60,740 nucleotides of DNA from Bacteroidales bacterium (GTDB lineage Bacteria > Bacteroidota > Bacteroidia > Bacteroidales > P3): contig JAFSQF010000111.1 in NCBI GenBank assembly GCA_017446745.1, forward strand, positions 1-60,740. Direction: 5' to 3'. Made by a program: the position numbers and the translations under genes. Below the pieces are notes generated by a model, which did not search any database, was not told where the DNA came from, and saw only the letters and a list, made by a program, of their open reading frames with translations. Shown piece by piece: positions 51,946 through 59,849 of this stretch. Position 1 is the stretch's first letter, and every line of letters starts with the position of its first letter.

Positions 51946-54057
51946 ATGGACAAAAGTTTGCTGACAATCACCAAAAGGGACGGAAGTGCCGAACGCTTCT
52001 CGCTGGACAAGATAATGAATGCCATCATCAAGGCTTTCAACTCTGTTGATAAGCCTGTCGACCTTGGCGTGCTCTCCAATATCCTTAGCCACCTGGATAT
52101 CCACAACGGCATCACCGTCGAGGAAATCCAGAACCAGGTGGAGGTGGCATTGATGAAAGAAGGGCACTACGAGACAGCCAAAAGCTTCATGCTCTATCGC
52201 CAACGCCACACCGAGGACCGCGAGACAATGGAGAAGTTGCGTTTCTTGGCCGACTATTGCGAGGCCGCCAATGCCGCCACAGGCTCCAAATTCGACGCCA
52301 ACGCCAACGTGGAGCACAAGAATATAGCCACCCTCATCGGCGAACTCCCTAAGTCGAACTTTATCCGCCTCAACCGTCGCCTCCTTACCGACCGCATCAA
52401 GCAGATGTATGGCAAGGAACTGGCCGACAAATATATCGACCTGCTGACCCACCATTTCATCTATAAGAACGACGAGACCTCGTTGGCCAACTATTGCGCC
52501 AGCATCACCATGTATCCATGGCTCTTGGGCGGCACCTCATCCATTGGCGGCAATTCCACGGCCCCCACCAACCTCAAATCCTTCTGCGGTGGCTTCGTCA
52601 ATATGGTATTCATGGTCAGCAGTATGCTCAGTGGCGCTTGCGCAACCCCCGAGTTCCTCATGTATCTCAACTATTTCATCGGCAAGGACTATGGGCAAGA
52701 CTATTACATGCATGCCGACGAGGTGGTAGACCTCAGCCTGCGCCGCCGCACCCTCGACAAGGTCATCACCGACTGCTTCGAGCAGATAGTATATACCCTC
52801 AACCAGCCCACCGGAGCACGCAACTATCAGGCCGTTTTCTGGAATATAGCCTACTACGACAGGCCCTATTTCGAGAGCCTCTTCGGCGAGTTCCGCTTCC
52901 CCGACGGCTCGGCTCCCGACTGGGAGGGCCTGAAATGGCTGCAAATGCGTTTCATGCGATGGTTCAACCAGGAACGCACCAAGGCTGTGCTCACATTCCC
53001 CGTCGAGACGATGGCACTGCTCTATAAGAAAAATGACGACGGCACCACTTCGTTCTCCGACCCCGAGATGGCAGAGTTCACCGCCGCCATGTATGCCGAA
53101 GGCCACAGTTTTTTCACCTATATGAGCGACAATGCTGATTCGCTCTCCAGCTGCTGCCGCCTGCGCAACGAAATCACCGACAACGGTTTCAGCTACACCC
53201 TTGGCGCCGGCGGCGTCTCCACCGGGTCGAAGAGCGTGCTGACAATCAACCTTAACCGCTGCATTCAATATGCAGTGAACAACAAACTCGACTGGAAAGA
53301 ATTCCTCACCGACGTGATCGACCTTTGCCACAAGGTACAGCTCTCCTACAACGAGAACCTCAAAGACCTCCAGGCACATGGCATGCTGCCACTGTTCGAT
53401 GCCGGATACATTAATATCGGTCGCCAGTATCTGACCATTGGCGTAAACGGCCTGGTCGAGGCTGCCGAGTTCATGGGGTTGACAATCAACGACAATCCTA
53501 ACTATCTGAATTTTGTGCAGACCGTTTTGGGACTGGTGGAGAAGAAGAACAAGGAGTATCGCAGCAAGGATATCATGTTCAACTGTGAGATGATTCCGGC
53601 GGAGAACGTTGGCGTGAAGCATGCCAAGTGGGACCGCGAGGACGGCTATTTCGTGCCACGTGACTGCTACAACAGCTATTTCTATATCGTTGAGGACACA
53701 TCCATTTCGGTGCTTGAGAAATTCAAGCTCCATGGCGCTCCCTATATCGAGCACCTTACCGGCGGCAGCGCTTTGCATTGCAACCTGGAGGAGCACTTGT
53801 CGCAAGAACAATACATGAAACTGCTGGAGGTGGCTGCTAAAGAGGGCTGCAACTATTTCACTTTTAATATCCCCAATACGATATGCAACGATTGCGGCCA
53901 TATCGATAAGCGCTACCTGAAAGAATGCCCCGTCTGCCACTCAAAGAATGTGGACTATATGACGCGCATAATAGGCTACCTGAAACGCGTCAGCAATTTC
54001 TCCATGCCCCGACAGCAAGAGGCCGCGCGCCGCTATTATGCCACTATGGAAAATTGA
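51946..54057 (+). CDS. nrdD: Anaerobic ribonucleoside-triphosphate reductase
   Basis: This 703-residue class III enzyme reduces ribonucleoside triphosphates without oxygen. It begins with an ATP-cone allosteric domain (LLTITKRDGSAERFSLDKIMNAI), continues through the glycyl-radical barrel and ends with four zinc cysteines (CNDCGH, CPVCHS) and the radical glycine in TRIIGYLKRV. A GTG start 13 codons earlier (51907) is possible; the ATG chosen puts the ATP cone at the N-terminus as in relatives. The activase gene nrdG follows after 58 bases. It supports an anaerobic lifestyle. Confidence 0.96.
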   Translation: MDKSLLTITKRDGSAERFSLDKIMNAIIKAFNSVDKPVDLGVLSNILSHLDIHNGITVEEIQNQVEVALMKEGHYETAKSFMLYRQRHTEDRETMEKLRFLADYCEAANAATGSKFDANANVEHKNIATLIGELPKSNFIRLNRRLLTDRIKQMYGKELADKYIDLLTHHFIYKNDETSLANYCASITMYPWLLGGTSSIGGNSTAPTNLKSFCGGFVNMVFMVSSMLSGACATPEFLMYLNYFIGKDYGQDYYMHADEVVDLSLRRRTLDKVITDCFEQIVYTLNQPTGARNYQAVFWNIAYYDRPYFESLFGEFRFPDGSAPDWEGLKWLQMRFMRWFNQERTKAVLTFPVETMALLYKKNDDGTTSFSDPEMAEFTAAMYAEGHSFFTYMSDNADSLSSCCRLRNEITDNGFSYTLGAGGVSTGSKSVLTINLNRCIQYAVNNKLDWKEFLTDVIDLCHKVQLSYNENLKDLQAHGMLPLFDAGYINIGRQYLTIGVNGLVEAAEFMGLTINDNPNYLNFVQTVLGLVEKKNKEYRSKDIMFNCEMIPAENVGVKHAKWDREDGYFVPRDCYNSYFYIVEDTSISVLEKFKLHGAPYIEHLTGGSALHCNLEEHLSQEQYMKLLEVAAKEGCNYFTFNIPNTICNDCGHIDKRYLKECPVCHSKNVDYMTRIIGYLKRVSNFSMPRQQEAARRYYATMEN

Positions 54058-54115
54058 TTGTTTAGACCTACAGATATTGTTACCGTTGTCGAACCGCAAT
54101 TCATAATTAGCTGTC

Positions 54116-54577
54116 TTGTTAAAGTATCTGAATAGCGATGTCGTTTTTCAGGAGGTTCCTGGCGAAGTGACGCTGGCCATCAACCTCACGGGATGTCCGT
54201 GCCGTTGTCCGGGCTGTCACTCGCAGGCTTTGTGGGGCAATGGCGGCGAGAACCTCACCACCGAGGCTTTGGACAGCCTGATTGCGCAGTGCAGTGGGCA
54301 TATAACATGTGTGGCCCTGATGGGTGGCGACGGCCATCCCGATGAGGTCAACGGCCTTATGAATTATGTACGCAAGAGCCATAACGAGCTGCGCACGGCA
54401 TGGTATAGTGGCCGTTCCTTGCTTTCCGACAATGTCGACCTCCACAATTTCGACTATATCAAACTGGGGCCATACTTGGCTCACCTCGGCGGTTTGAAGA
54501 GCCGGAAGACCAACCAGAAGATGTACCGTATCGAGAAAGGGCAGATGCGCAACATCACTAACTGTTTCTGGAAGTAA
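54116..54577 (+). CDS. nrdG: Anaerobic ribonucleotide reductase activase
   Basis: The 153-residue radical SAM activase generates the glycyl radical on NrdD. The cluster motif is Cys27-x3-Cys31-x2-Cys34 in CPCRCPGC, with an additional Cys29 inside it; GGDGHPDEV matches the SAM-binding GGE-like motif. The start is TTG at 54116, since no ATG lies near the conserved N-terminus; length is standard for NrdG. It is the second gene of the nrdDG pair. Confidence 0.93.
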   Translation: MLKYLNSDVVFQEVPGEVTLAINLTGCPCRCPGCHSQALWGNGGENLTTEALDSLIAQCSGHITCVALMGGDGHPDEVNGLMNYVRKSHNELRTAWYSGRSLLSDNVDLHNFDYIKLGPYLAHLGGLKSRKTNQKMYRIEKGQMRNITNCFWK

Positions 54578-54680
54578 GCAAGAGTATTTGATTGTTATTT
54601 ATTTAGTTGTTTCGTAATGATTAAATCATTAGTTGAAGCAATCGGATAGGTACAATAAAAACTACTGTGTTTATGCGTCG

Positions 54681-54707
54681 TGGTACGCGGGCGTCCTCGC
54701 CTGCGAT
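54681..54707. repeat. Reverse copy of the GCAGGC palindrome
   Basis: TGGTACGCGGGCGTCCTCGC followed by CTGCGAT is the reverse complement of the unit at 7263. It begins the 498-base gene-free spacer 54578-55075. Confidence 0.85.
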
Positions 54708-54795
54708 TTCACCTTGTTTTTTACCATTACTTAAAGAATTCGCTATTCTCAATGCTTTGTATATAATGGAGCCCCGTGGACAGCGGTGGCCTTCA

Positions 54796-55066
54796 GTTGC
54801 GTCGGATTCAGTTGCGTCGGATTTGCAATCCGACGCAATTTATTATAAGGATTTGCAATCCGCATAATATAGACGGATTAAAAATCCTTATAATAATCAG
54901 TTTCGGATTGCAAATCCGAAACAACGGAAATAATATAAACGGATTAAAAATCCTTATAATAAGCAGTTTCGGATTGCAAATCCGAAACAACGGAATAATA
55001 TAAACGGATTAAAAATCCTTATAATAAGCAGTTTCGGATTGCAAATCCGAAACAACGGAACAACTG
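54796..55066. repeat. Array of a 65-bp double-hairpin repeat, three copies
   Basis: Leading GTTGCGTCGGATTTGCAATC palindromes are followed by three copies, starting near 54874, 54940 and 55005. Each has GGATTAAAAATCC and a perfect inverted repeat TTCGGATTGCAAATCCGAA. The array ends 10 bases from the stop of the next gene. A matching array lies at 57562-57776. Confidence 0.92.
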
Positions 55067-55075
55067 AAAGGTATG

Positions 55076-55522
55076 TCATTTTCCTCCGCAATGCGCTTGC
55101 GGACCTCTTTGAGCTGGTTGCAGATATTCTTCCCGTGGGTCATCGGTGGCCTCCTTTTTGATTATTTTGATGCCGTCCACTTCCTCTATTTCCACCAGGG
55201 GAGGAAGCCTGCGGTTTTCGTATAATGTTTTGTCGCGGGTGTATTGTTCAATGACAGACGACGGCGGTTGTGGGAACTTTACAATACGCCGGGGTATCCA
55301 TACGTATTCAACATCAGGATAGTATGGCAATACCCCTCCGCAAACACTATGGACAAAAACAATTCGTTTTTCGATGGTGGGTGCCGGTTTCAACTTCGAA
55401 ATGGTATCTGTTTGTGCTCTGCCAACGATGTTGTTCTGTCCCGTGGCCATGGCTGGAATAATGAGGCAGAAAACAGCCGTGAATAGCGCTGCCAGTTTAG
55501 GATTGTTCTTCAAGAGTGTCAT
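55076..55522 (-). CDS. Secreted hypothetical protein
   Basis: The 148-residue product has a signal peptide (NNPKLAALFTAVFCLIIPAMATG) and a small polar domain with RIVFVHSVCGGVLPYYPDVE and EYVWIPRRIVKFPQPP; there is no lipobox. No family is recognised. The C-terminus, GPQAHCGGK, ends 10 bases from the repeat array, so the true stop may have shifted. A consensus promoter lies 15 bases upstream. Confidence 0.55.
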   Translation of the reverse strand: MTLLKNNPKLAALFTAVFCLIIPAMATGQNNIVGRAQTDTISKLKPAPTIEKRIVFVHSVCGGVLPYYPDVEYVWIPRRIVKFPQPPSSVIEQYTRDKTLYENRRLPPLVEIEEVDGIKIIKKEATDDPREEYLQPAQRGPQAHCGGK

Positions 55523-55536
55523 GTATTTTATCGATG

Positions 55537-55567
55537 CAAAGTTACAAACTTTTTGCGATATGGCAAA
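55537..55567 (-). promoter_or_regulatory. Promoter of the secreted-protein gene
   Basis: On the minus strand TTTG at 55567-55564 and TAACTTTG at 55544-55537 are 19 bases apart. The -33 box lies just before the stop of the upstream TPR gene. Confidence 0.7.
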
Positions 55568-55571
55568 ATAA

Positions 55572-56300
55572 TTATTCCTTCGGCTTCTGTTGCTGGTCGA
55601 GCATTTGGAGGTACTGGTCGACGTAGGAGTGTGTGTAGTCGTCGGGTTCCTGTTCCAGCACCCATAGCAGGTCTTTGCGGGCTTCGTCCAGCTGGCCGAG
55701 GTTCATATTGTAGGCGGCACGGTTGACGTAGGCCATCAGGAAATCGGGGGCTATCTCGATGGCCTGCTGGAAGTCCTCCATAGCGCGGTCATGCTGGCCC
55801 AACATACCGTAGGCGGCGCCACGGCTCACTCGAGGGTTGGCGTACTCGGGGTCAAGCTCTATGGCGCGGTCGAAGTCGGTAATGGCATCGGCATAGCGTT
55901 GCTGCTTGTGGCGCAGGAAACCGCGGTTGTTCCATGCTTCGGCGCGCTTGGGATTGAGCCGTATGGCCTGCTCGTAGTCCGCCAACGCTCCCTCGGCGTC
56001 GCCCAGGGCGTCACGCGCGATGCCGCGATTGATGTAGCAATCGGCATCGCGAGGAGTGAGCGCTATGGCCTGGGTGAGGAGTTCCACTTGGCGCTCCTGC
56101 TCATCGTCGCCAAGACGTAGAGCCTCGAAGAACAATGCCTCCGAATCCCATTGCCTGTGGTGCCGTTCGCCGTATTGCACATTCCGGGTCCACACCACCA
56201 CGTTGCCCACTTCCACGCGCCAGCGGTGGCAGGGCGGCTTCTGTCTCTTCCTGTGTTTTCTGTTTATGAGCATACGTCGTAAATCCAGTTCGTGGGTCAT
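55572..56300 (-). CDS. Tetratricopeptide repeat protein
   Basis: The 242-residue protein has a basic N-terminus (about 1-25, INRKHRKRQKPPCHRW), then at least four TPR units from about residue 60 to 230, e.g. ADCYINRGIARDALGDAEGA, AEAWNNRGFLRHKQQRYADA and ANPRVSRGAAYGMLGQHDRA. TPR arrays mediate protein binding; no enzyme domain is present and no signal peptide is clear. It sits in a block between two palindromic arrays, with the Rpn nuclease upstream. A half-copy of the palindrome (ACGGATTTGCAATCCGT) lies just before the gene near 56373. Confidence 0.8.
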   Translation of the reverse strand: MTHELDLRRMLINRKHRKRQKPPCHRWRVEVGNVVVWTRNVQYGERHHRQWDSEALFFEALRLGDDEQERQVELLTQAIALTPRDADCYINRGIARDALGDAEGALADYEQAIRLNPKRAEAWNNRGFLRHKQQRYADAITDFDRAIELDPEYANPRVSRGAAYGMLGQHDRAMEDFQQAIEIAPDFLMAYVNRAAYNMNLGQLDEARKDLLWVLEQEPDDYTHSYVDQYLQMLDQQQKPKE

Positions 56301-56532
56301 AGTGATGATAATAATGCGGTTATACTTTTTTTATTGCATGTATGGTCGCTTCGCTCAAAATTCCGAAGCAACGGATTTGCAATCCGTAAAATCAAGTCCG
56401 TTTTTCCGTCGTTTTGAATTTGGCGGTGCAATGCCACCAGGTTGGTCGACATTTTCCATGACACCCCGCACATGGGTCATATATCTATATATTATGCTAA
56501 TTCTATTTCTTCGGCAAATTAGGTCTGTGTGT

Positions 56533-57483
56533 TCAGTTCAACAGTTTCCTTACGTCCTCATCCGTCATCCCCACGCCTTGGGCTATCTGCTCCAAAGGTA
56601 ACCCCATCGCCTGCAAACGGCGGATAGTTTCTATCTTTTCTTTCTCTACACCTTCTTGCATTCCTTCCAGTCTTCCTTGTTGGAGGCCTTGTTGGAGGCC
56701 TTGTTGGAGACCCTGCTGGAGACCTTCCTGCAAGCCCTTTTGTACACCTTTCTCTTCCGCCGTCTTCAGGGTGCTGTAGTTGTCCCAGAATATCTTCTTG
56801 CTCTCTTCATACTGGCGACGCTCCGACTCGGAATATCGTGCTATCTCGGCCTGCTCGAAGAGCTTCCGGAACACGCGGTCCTGCAGGGCCGCCGGGCGCT
56901 CCAGCAGTCGCGACAAGTTGTGGAGCACGAACATCCACTTGTCGAACATCGTTTCCAGCTCATCCTCGCTCTTGGTGAATTTGGGCATCTCGAGGTAGAT
57001 GAACGTCAGTTTGTCGTAGAAAACGTGTTTGTCATCCACGTCAATGAGCTTGATTTCGTGACGGTAGCTGTCGGCAGGATACTCCCCGTTGGGGAACTCG
57101 AAGTTCAGTATGCCCACGGTGTAGACGTAGTCGAGGCGGTAGTCCCATTCCCCCTTGGGGGCCTGCTGGCGTATGGGTGCGGTGGCGTAGTAGACGCTGC
57201 GGTCCTTGAAATAGGCCTGCTCGGCCTTTTGCATCTCGACGATAAAGCGGCTGCCGTCCTTGGCCATGCAGTAGACATCGAAGATGGAACGGCGGTCGCC
57301 GTAGCCGTCGCCCAGATCTTCGCCGTTGAGATACTGCACATCCTCAATCTCCTTCTCGCTGTTCACCAGCAGGGCGTTGAGGAAACTGATGAGCAGGTCC
57401 TTGTTCATCTCAGTGCCGAACAATTTTTTGAATCCGAAATCGGTGTAGGGGTTTATATAACGTTCCTTAGTGTCCTGTAGCAT
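56533..57483 (-). CDS. Rpn-family PD-(D/E)XK nuclease, second copy
   Basis: Beginning at ATG 57483 (MLQDTKERYINPYTDFGFKK), the 316-residue protein shares the Rpn N-terminal signature with the gene at 11439. The catalytic pattern is SIFDVYCMAKDGSRFIVEMQK. The C-terminal region has GLQEGLQQGLQQGLQQG repeats, then a helical end (MGLPLEQIAQGVGM). A longer frame begins 17 codons earlier. Members are nucleases linked to recombination and phage defence. Matching repeat arrays bracket the block, 72 bases upstream of the longer start and just past the downstream gene, which may show mobilisation of the block. Confidence 0.88.
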   Translation of the reverse strand: MLQDTKERYINPYTDFGFKKLFGTEMNKDLLISFLNALLVNSEKEIEDVQYLNGEDLGDGYGDRRSIFDVYCMAKDGSRFIVEMQKAEQAYFKDRSVYYATAPIRQQAPKGEWDYRLDYVYTVGILNFEFPNGEYPADSYRHEIKLIDVDDKHVFYDKLTFIYLEMPKFTKSEDELETMFDKWMFVLHNLSRLLERPAALQDRVFRKLFEQAEIARYSESERRQYEESKKIFWDNYSTLKTAEEKGVQKGLQEGLQQGLQQGLQQGLQQGRLEGMQEGVEKEKIETIRRLQAMGLPLEQIAQGVGMTDEDVRKLLN

Positions 57484-57561
57484 GGCTGATTTTTTTTCGT
57501 TAACGGAAAAATAGACTGGTTTATTGTTCGACAATCATCTGAAATGGCAAAAAAATCCTGT

Positions 57562-57776
57562 TGCGTCCAGTTGCGTCGGATTTGCAAACCAGTTGCGTCG
57601 GATTTGCAATCCGACGCAATTTATTATAAGGATTTGCAATCCGCAAAATATAAACGGATTAAAAATCCTTATAATAAGCATTTTCGGATTGCAAATCCGA
57701 AACAACGGAAATAATATAAACGGATTAAAAATCCTTATAATAAGCAGTTTCGGATTGCAAATCCGAAACAACGGAT
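57562..57776. repeat. Array of the 65-bp double-hairpin repeat, two copies
   Basis: GTTGCGTCGGATTTGCAATC palindromes are followed by two copies of the unit with GGATTAAAAATCC and TTCGGATTGCAAATCCGAA, in the same orientation as those at 54796. With the spacer from 57484, it fills the gap between the Rpn gene and mntP. Confidence 0.92.
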
Positions 57777-57787
57777 AACGGAGACCA

Positions 57788-58354
57788 TCACACAGTCAGA
57801 TGTTCAAACAGTGTGTATGTGCCAAGGGCAATGAGCACCAGCCCGGCGAGGGCTGTGGCAAGGCGTTCGGGTATGGGGACATTGCGTTTGCCGAGGAAAA
57901 GCCCTAACAACGAGACAAGAAATGTCATCAGGGCTATTATAATTACGGTTAGGATGATGCTGTTTAAAGTGCCGTTCAGTCCAAGGCCGATGCCTACCAC
58001 GAAAGCATCGATAGAAGTGGCTGTGGCAAGAAGACACAGCACGCTGAAGCGCGACACGTCCAGTTGCTCCTCCCTTGGTGCATTGCGTATGGCATCGAAA
58101 AGCATCTTGCCCCCCACGGCCAGCAACAGCCCGAAGGCCACCCAGTGGTCGATAGCGGCAATGAAGGCGTGGAATGCGCTGCCCAGCAGAGCACCGAGGA
58201 GAGGAAAACCACCTTGGAAGAGGGCGAAAGTCAGGGCCATGGTAAGCCCGGTGCGGTAGCTCATCTTGCTACGGAACGCGCAGGTGGTGGCTACTACAAA
58301 CGAGTCGACACACAACGCCAGAGCCAAAAGGATTGTTAATTGCAGGTTGAACAT
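57788..58354 (-). CDS. mntP: Manganese efflux pump MntP
   Basis: The 188-residue membrane protein has six predicted TM helices with the conserved acidic motifs ALCVDSFVVAT in TM1 and TSIDAFVVGIG in TM4, characteristic of the MntP/YtaF family that exports Mn2+. Length and layout are typical. No manganese-sensing riboswitch was recognised upstream. Its stop lies 11 bases from the repeat array. Confidence 0.88.
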   Translation of the reverse strand: MFNLQLTILLALALCVDSFVVATTCAFRSKMSYRTGLTMALTFALFQGGFPLLGALLGSAFHAFIAAIDHWVAFGLLLAVGGKMLFDAIRNAPREEQLDVSRFSVLCLLATATSIDAFVVGIGLGLNGTLNSIILTVIIIALMTFLVSLLGLFLGKRNVPIPERLATALAGLVLIALGTYTLFEHLTV

Positions 58355-58458
58355 TATTTGACTATGTTGAATTGGTTGAACACTTGTTGGATTAATTTAT
58401 TGATTCATAGATGATAATTAAATAAAAACGCAGCTCAACAACTGAACATATTAACTTA

Positions 58459-59394
58459 TTAATAAGTTGTATCTATTGGTTTGGTGAATAAATCGGTAGG
58501 GGTGAACAGACTGCCACGACGTTCGGGGTGTTGTTGCAAGAAGTGGTGCGCCACCATGCCCATGGTGTGTCGAAGGTTCATTTCGCCCACGAAGAAATTA
58601 CCGTCGCGGTCGCGCATCATATCAATGCCTAAAGGTCCCTCGTACCATGTTTGTATGTTGATTCTAAGCCATTCCATGATGCGTTCCTCTATGCTGTGGG
58701 TCGGCCCGACGAGGTTGCGTATCTCGTAGTCGGGTAGCAGCACGTTGTGGCGATACACACCGCTCTGATTTTCGAAGAGCGACAGGCCTGTCAGTTCCAC
58801 TTTATCCTCAGTCACATAATATTCGTAGGCGAAGTTTAGGGCCACATCGATGCGACGCTCTACTATAACGCTGCCCTGCTGAGCCACCACTTTCTGAATC
58901 CACTGCCTGTCGTGCTCGCTCAGTGCGTTGTCCACCCAGCGCAACCCACGTCCCGAGCCCGACAGTGGAGCCTTCAGCACCATTCTGTGTTCAGTGCGTA
59001 GCATGCTTTCGATAGCTTCGACACTTCTTGCCTCGTGGGCATGAGGCTGCAAGGATATGAGAGAGCCGCGATGCTGGAAAAAGCGTATAAGCTTCAGGTC
59101 TTCATCGTAAGGCAGTGGATGTAAGGTGGGGTGAATGTTGTTTTTCAACAGCATGTTCCATACGCGCCGATCCCAACCCCACGCTATCACCATCGAGACC
59201 TGCTCGTTGGGGTGGTCATGCTTCCATTGCTGCAGTTCGTCTGCAGCCACGACGTAGCCCTCATCACCATAGAGTATACGCATTAGCCCTTTCCCCTGGA
59301 CGGCAAATTGCAGTGCCGATGCCGGCGGCACGTAATTGGGGTCGCCATTGGCCAGGCAGAGGTCATGCTCTGGATTGAATATATAGAGGATCAT
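58459..59394 (-). CDS. Conserved protein with ATP-grasp-like features
   Basis: The 311-residue protein starts MILYIFNPEHDLCLANGD and has RMVLKAPLSGSGRGLRWV, a glycine-rich nucleotide-binding-type loop with Lys, then SVIVERRID, GPLGIDMMRD and EMNLRHTMGMVAH, which resemble the metal- and ATP-binding strands of ATP-grasp ligases. No substrate can be suggested. Related proteins occur in Bacteroidales. It lies 104 bases upstream of the mntP start on the same strand, with an AT-rich spacer between. Confidence 0.6.
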   Translation of the reverse strand: MILYIFNPEHDLCLANGDPNYVPPASALQFAVQGKGLMRILYGDEGYVVAADELQQWKHDHPNEQVSMVIAWGWDRRVWNMLLKNNIHPTLHPLPYDEDLKLIRFFQHRGSLISLQPHAHEARSVEAIESMLRTEHRMVLKAPLSGSGRGLRWVDNALSEHDRQWIQKVVAQQGSVIVERRIDVALNFAYEYYVTEDKVELTGLSLFENQSGVYRHNVLLPDYEIRNLVGPTHSIEERIMEWLRINIQTWYEGPLGIDMMRDRDGNFFVGEMNLRHTMGMVAHHFLQQHPERRGSLFTPTDLFTKPIDTTY

Positions 59395-59582
59395 AGCCTA
59401 ATATGTTTAATTATTAAAATGTTTATTCGCTTAATTACTGTCTATAAATCAATAAATTATACAATAAATCAAATGTTGTTTGATTATGAACGCTTACATA
59501 TTTTGTAATCAAGCAAAAATAGTTTACATTTTAGGGATGACGATTAAATGTGTTTTCGTAATAATTATTTTTCCGCTTTGCT

Positions 59583-59697
59583 ATCGAAAGCTCCACTGGA
59601 GCTTTCTTCACCCCTACGGGGCTCAATGTAACTATTTGGTTTACACCGTGGGCTTTCGCCCACGGCTAATATATGCCGCCCCTACGGGGCTATTTTA
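59583..59697. repeat. REP-like cluster of palindromes
   Basis: The stretch holds GAAAGCTCCACTGGAGCTTTC, CCCCTACGGGG twice and CCGTGGGCTTTCGCCCACGG, all inverted repeats. The gap 59395-59849 holds only this cluster and the serA terminator; no gene is seen. Confidence 0.85.
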
Positions 59698-59791
59698 ATA
59701 GACAACTTAATTTTGAACAGTTACTTAAAAAAAACGAGCATGAAATGTACATACTATCTTATGGGTTCGGTGTCAGTTTTTCTAATATTAT

Positions 59792-59820
59792 AAAAAATGG
59801 GGGAACGTCATGTTCCCCCA
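59792..59820 (-). terminator. Terminator of serA
   Basis: TGGGGGAAC and GTTCCCCCA form a 9-bp stem around a 5-base loop; on the minus strand it is followed by a T-run (plus-strand AAAAAA at 59792-59797). It lies 30 bases after the serA stop. Confidence 0.85.
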
Positions 59821-59849
59821 CACTAAGTCTGGTCACTCTGGTGAGCAAA

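Noticed and set aside
52537-53940. A 467-codon minus-strand frame
   Set aside because: It is antisense to nrdD.
53960-54057. NrdD lacking its radical glycine, since the usual NxGK-like segment reads SMPR
   Set aside because: The radical glycine of class III reductases lies in the RVxGYL motif, present here as RIIGYL.
54796-55066. CRISPR array
   Set aside because: The 65-bp units are contiguous and contain their own palindromes; there are no unique spacers.
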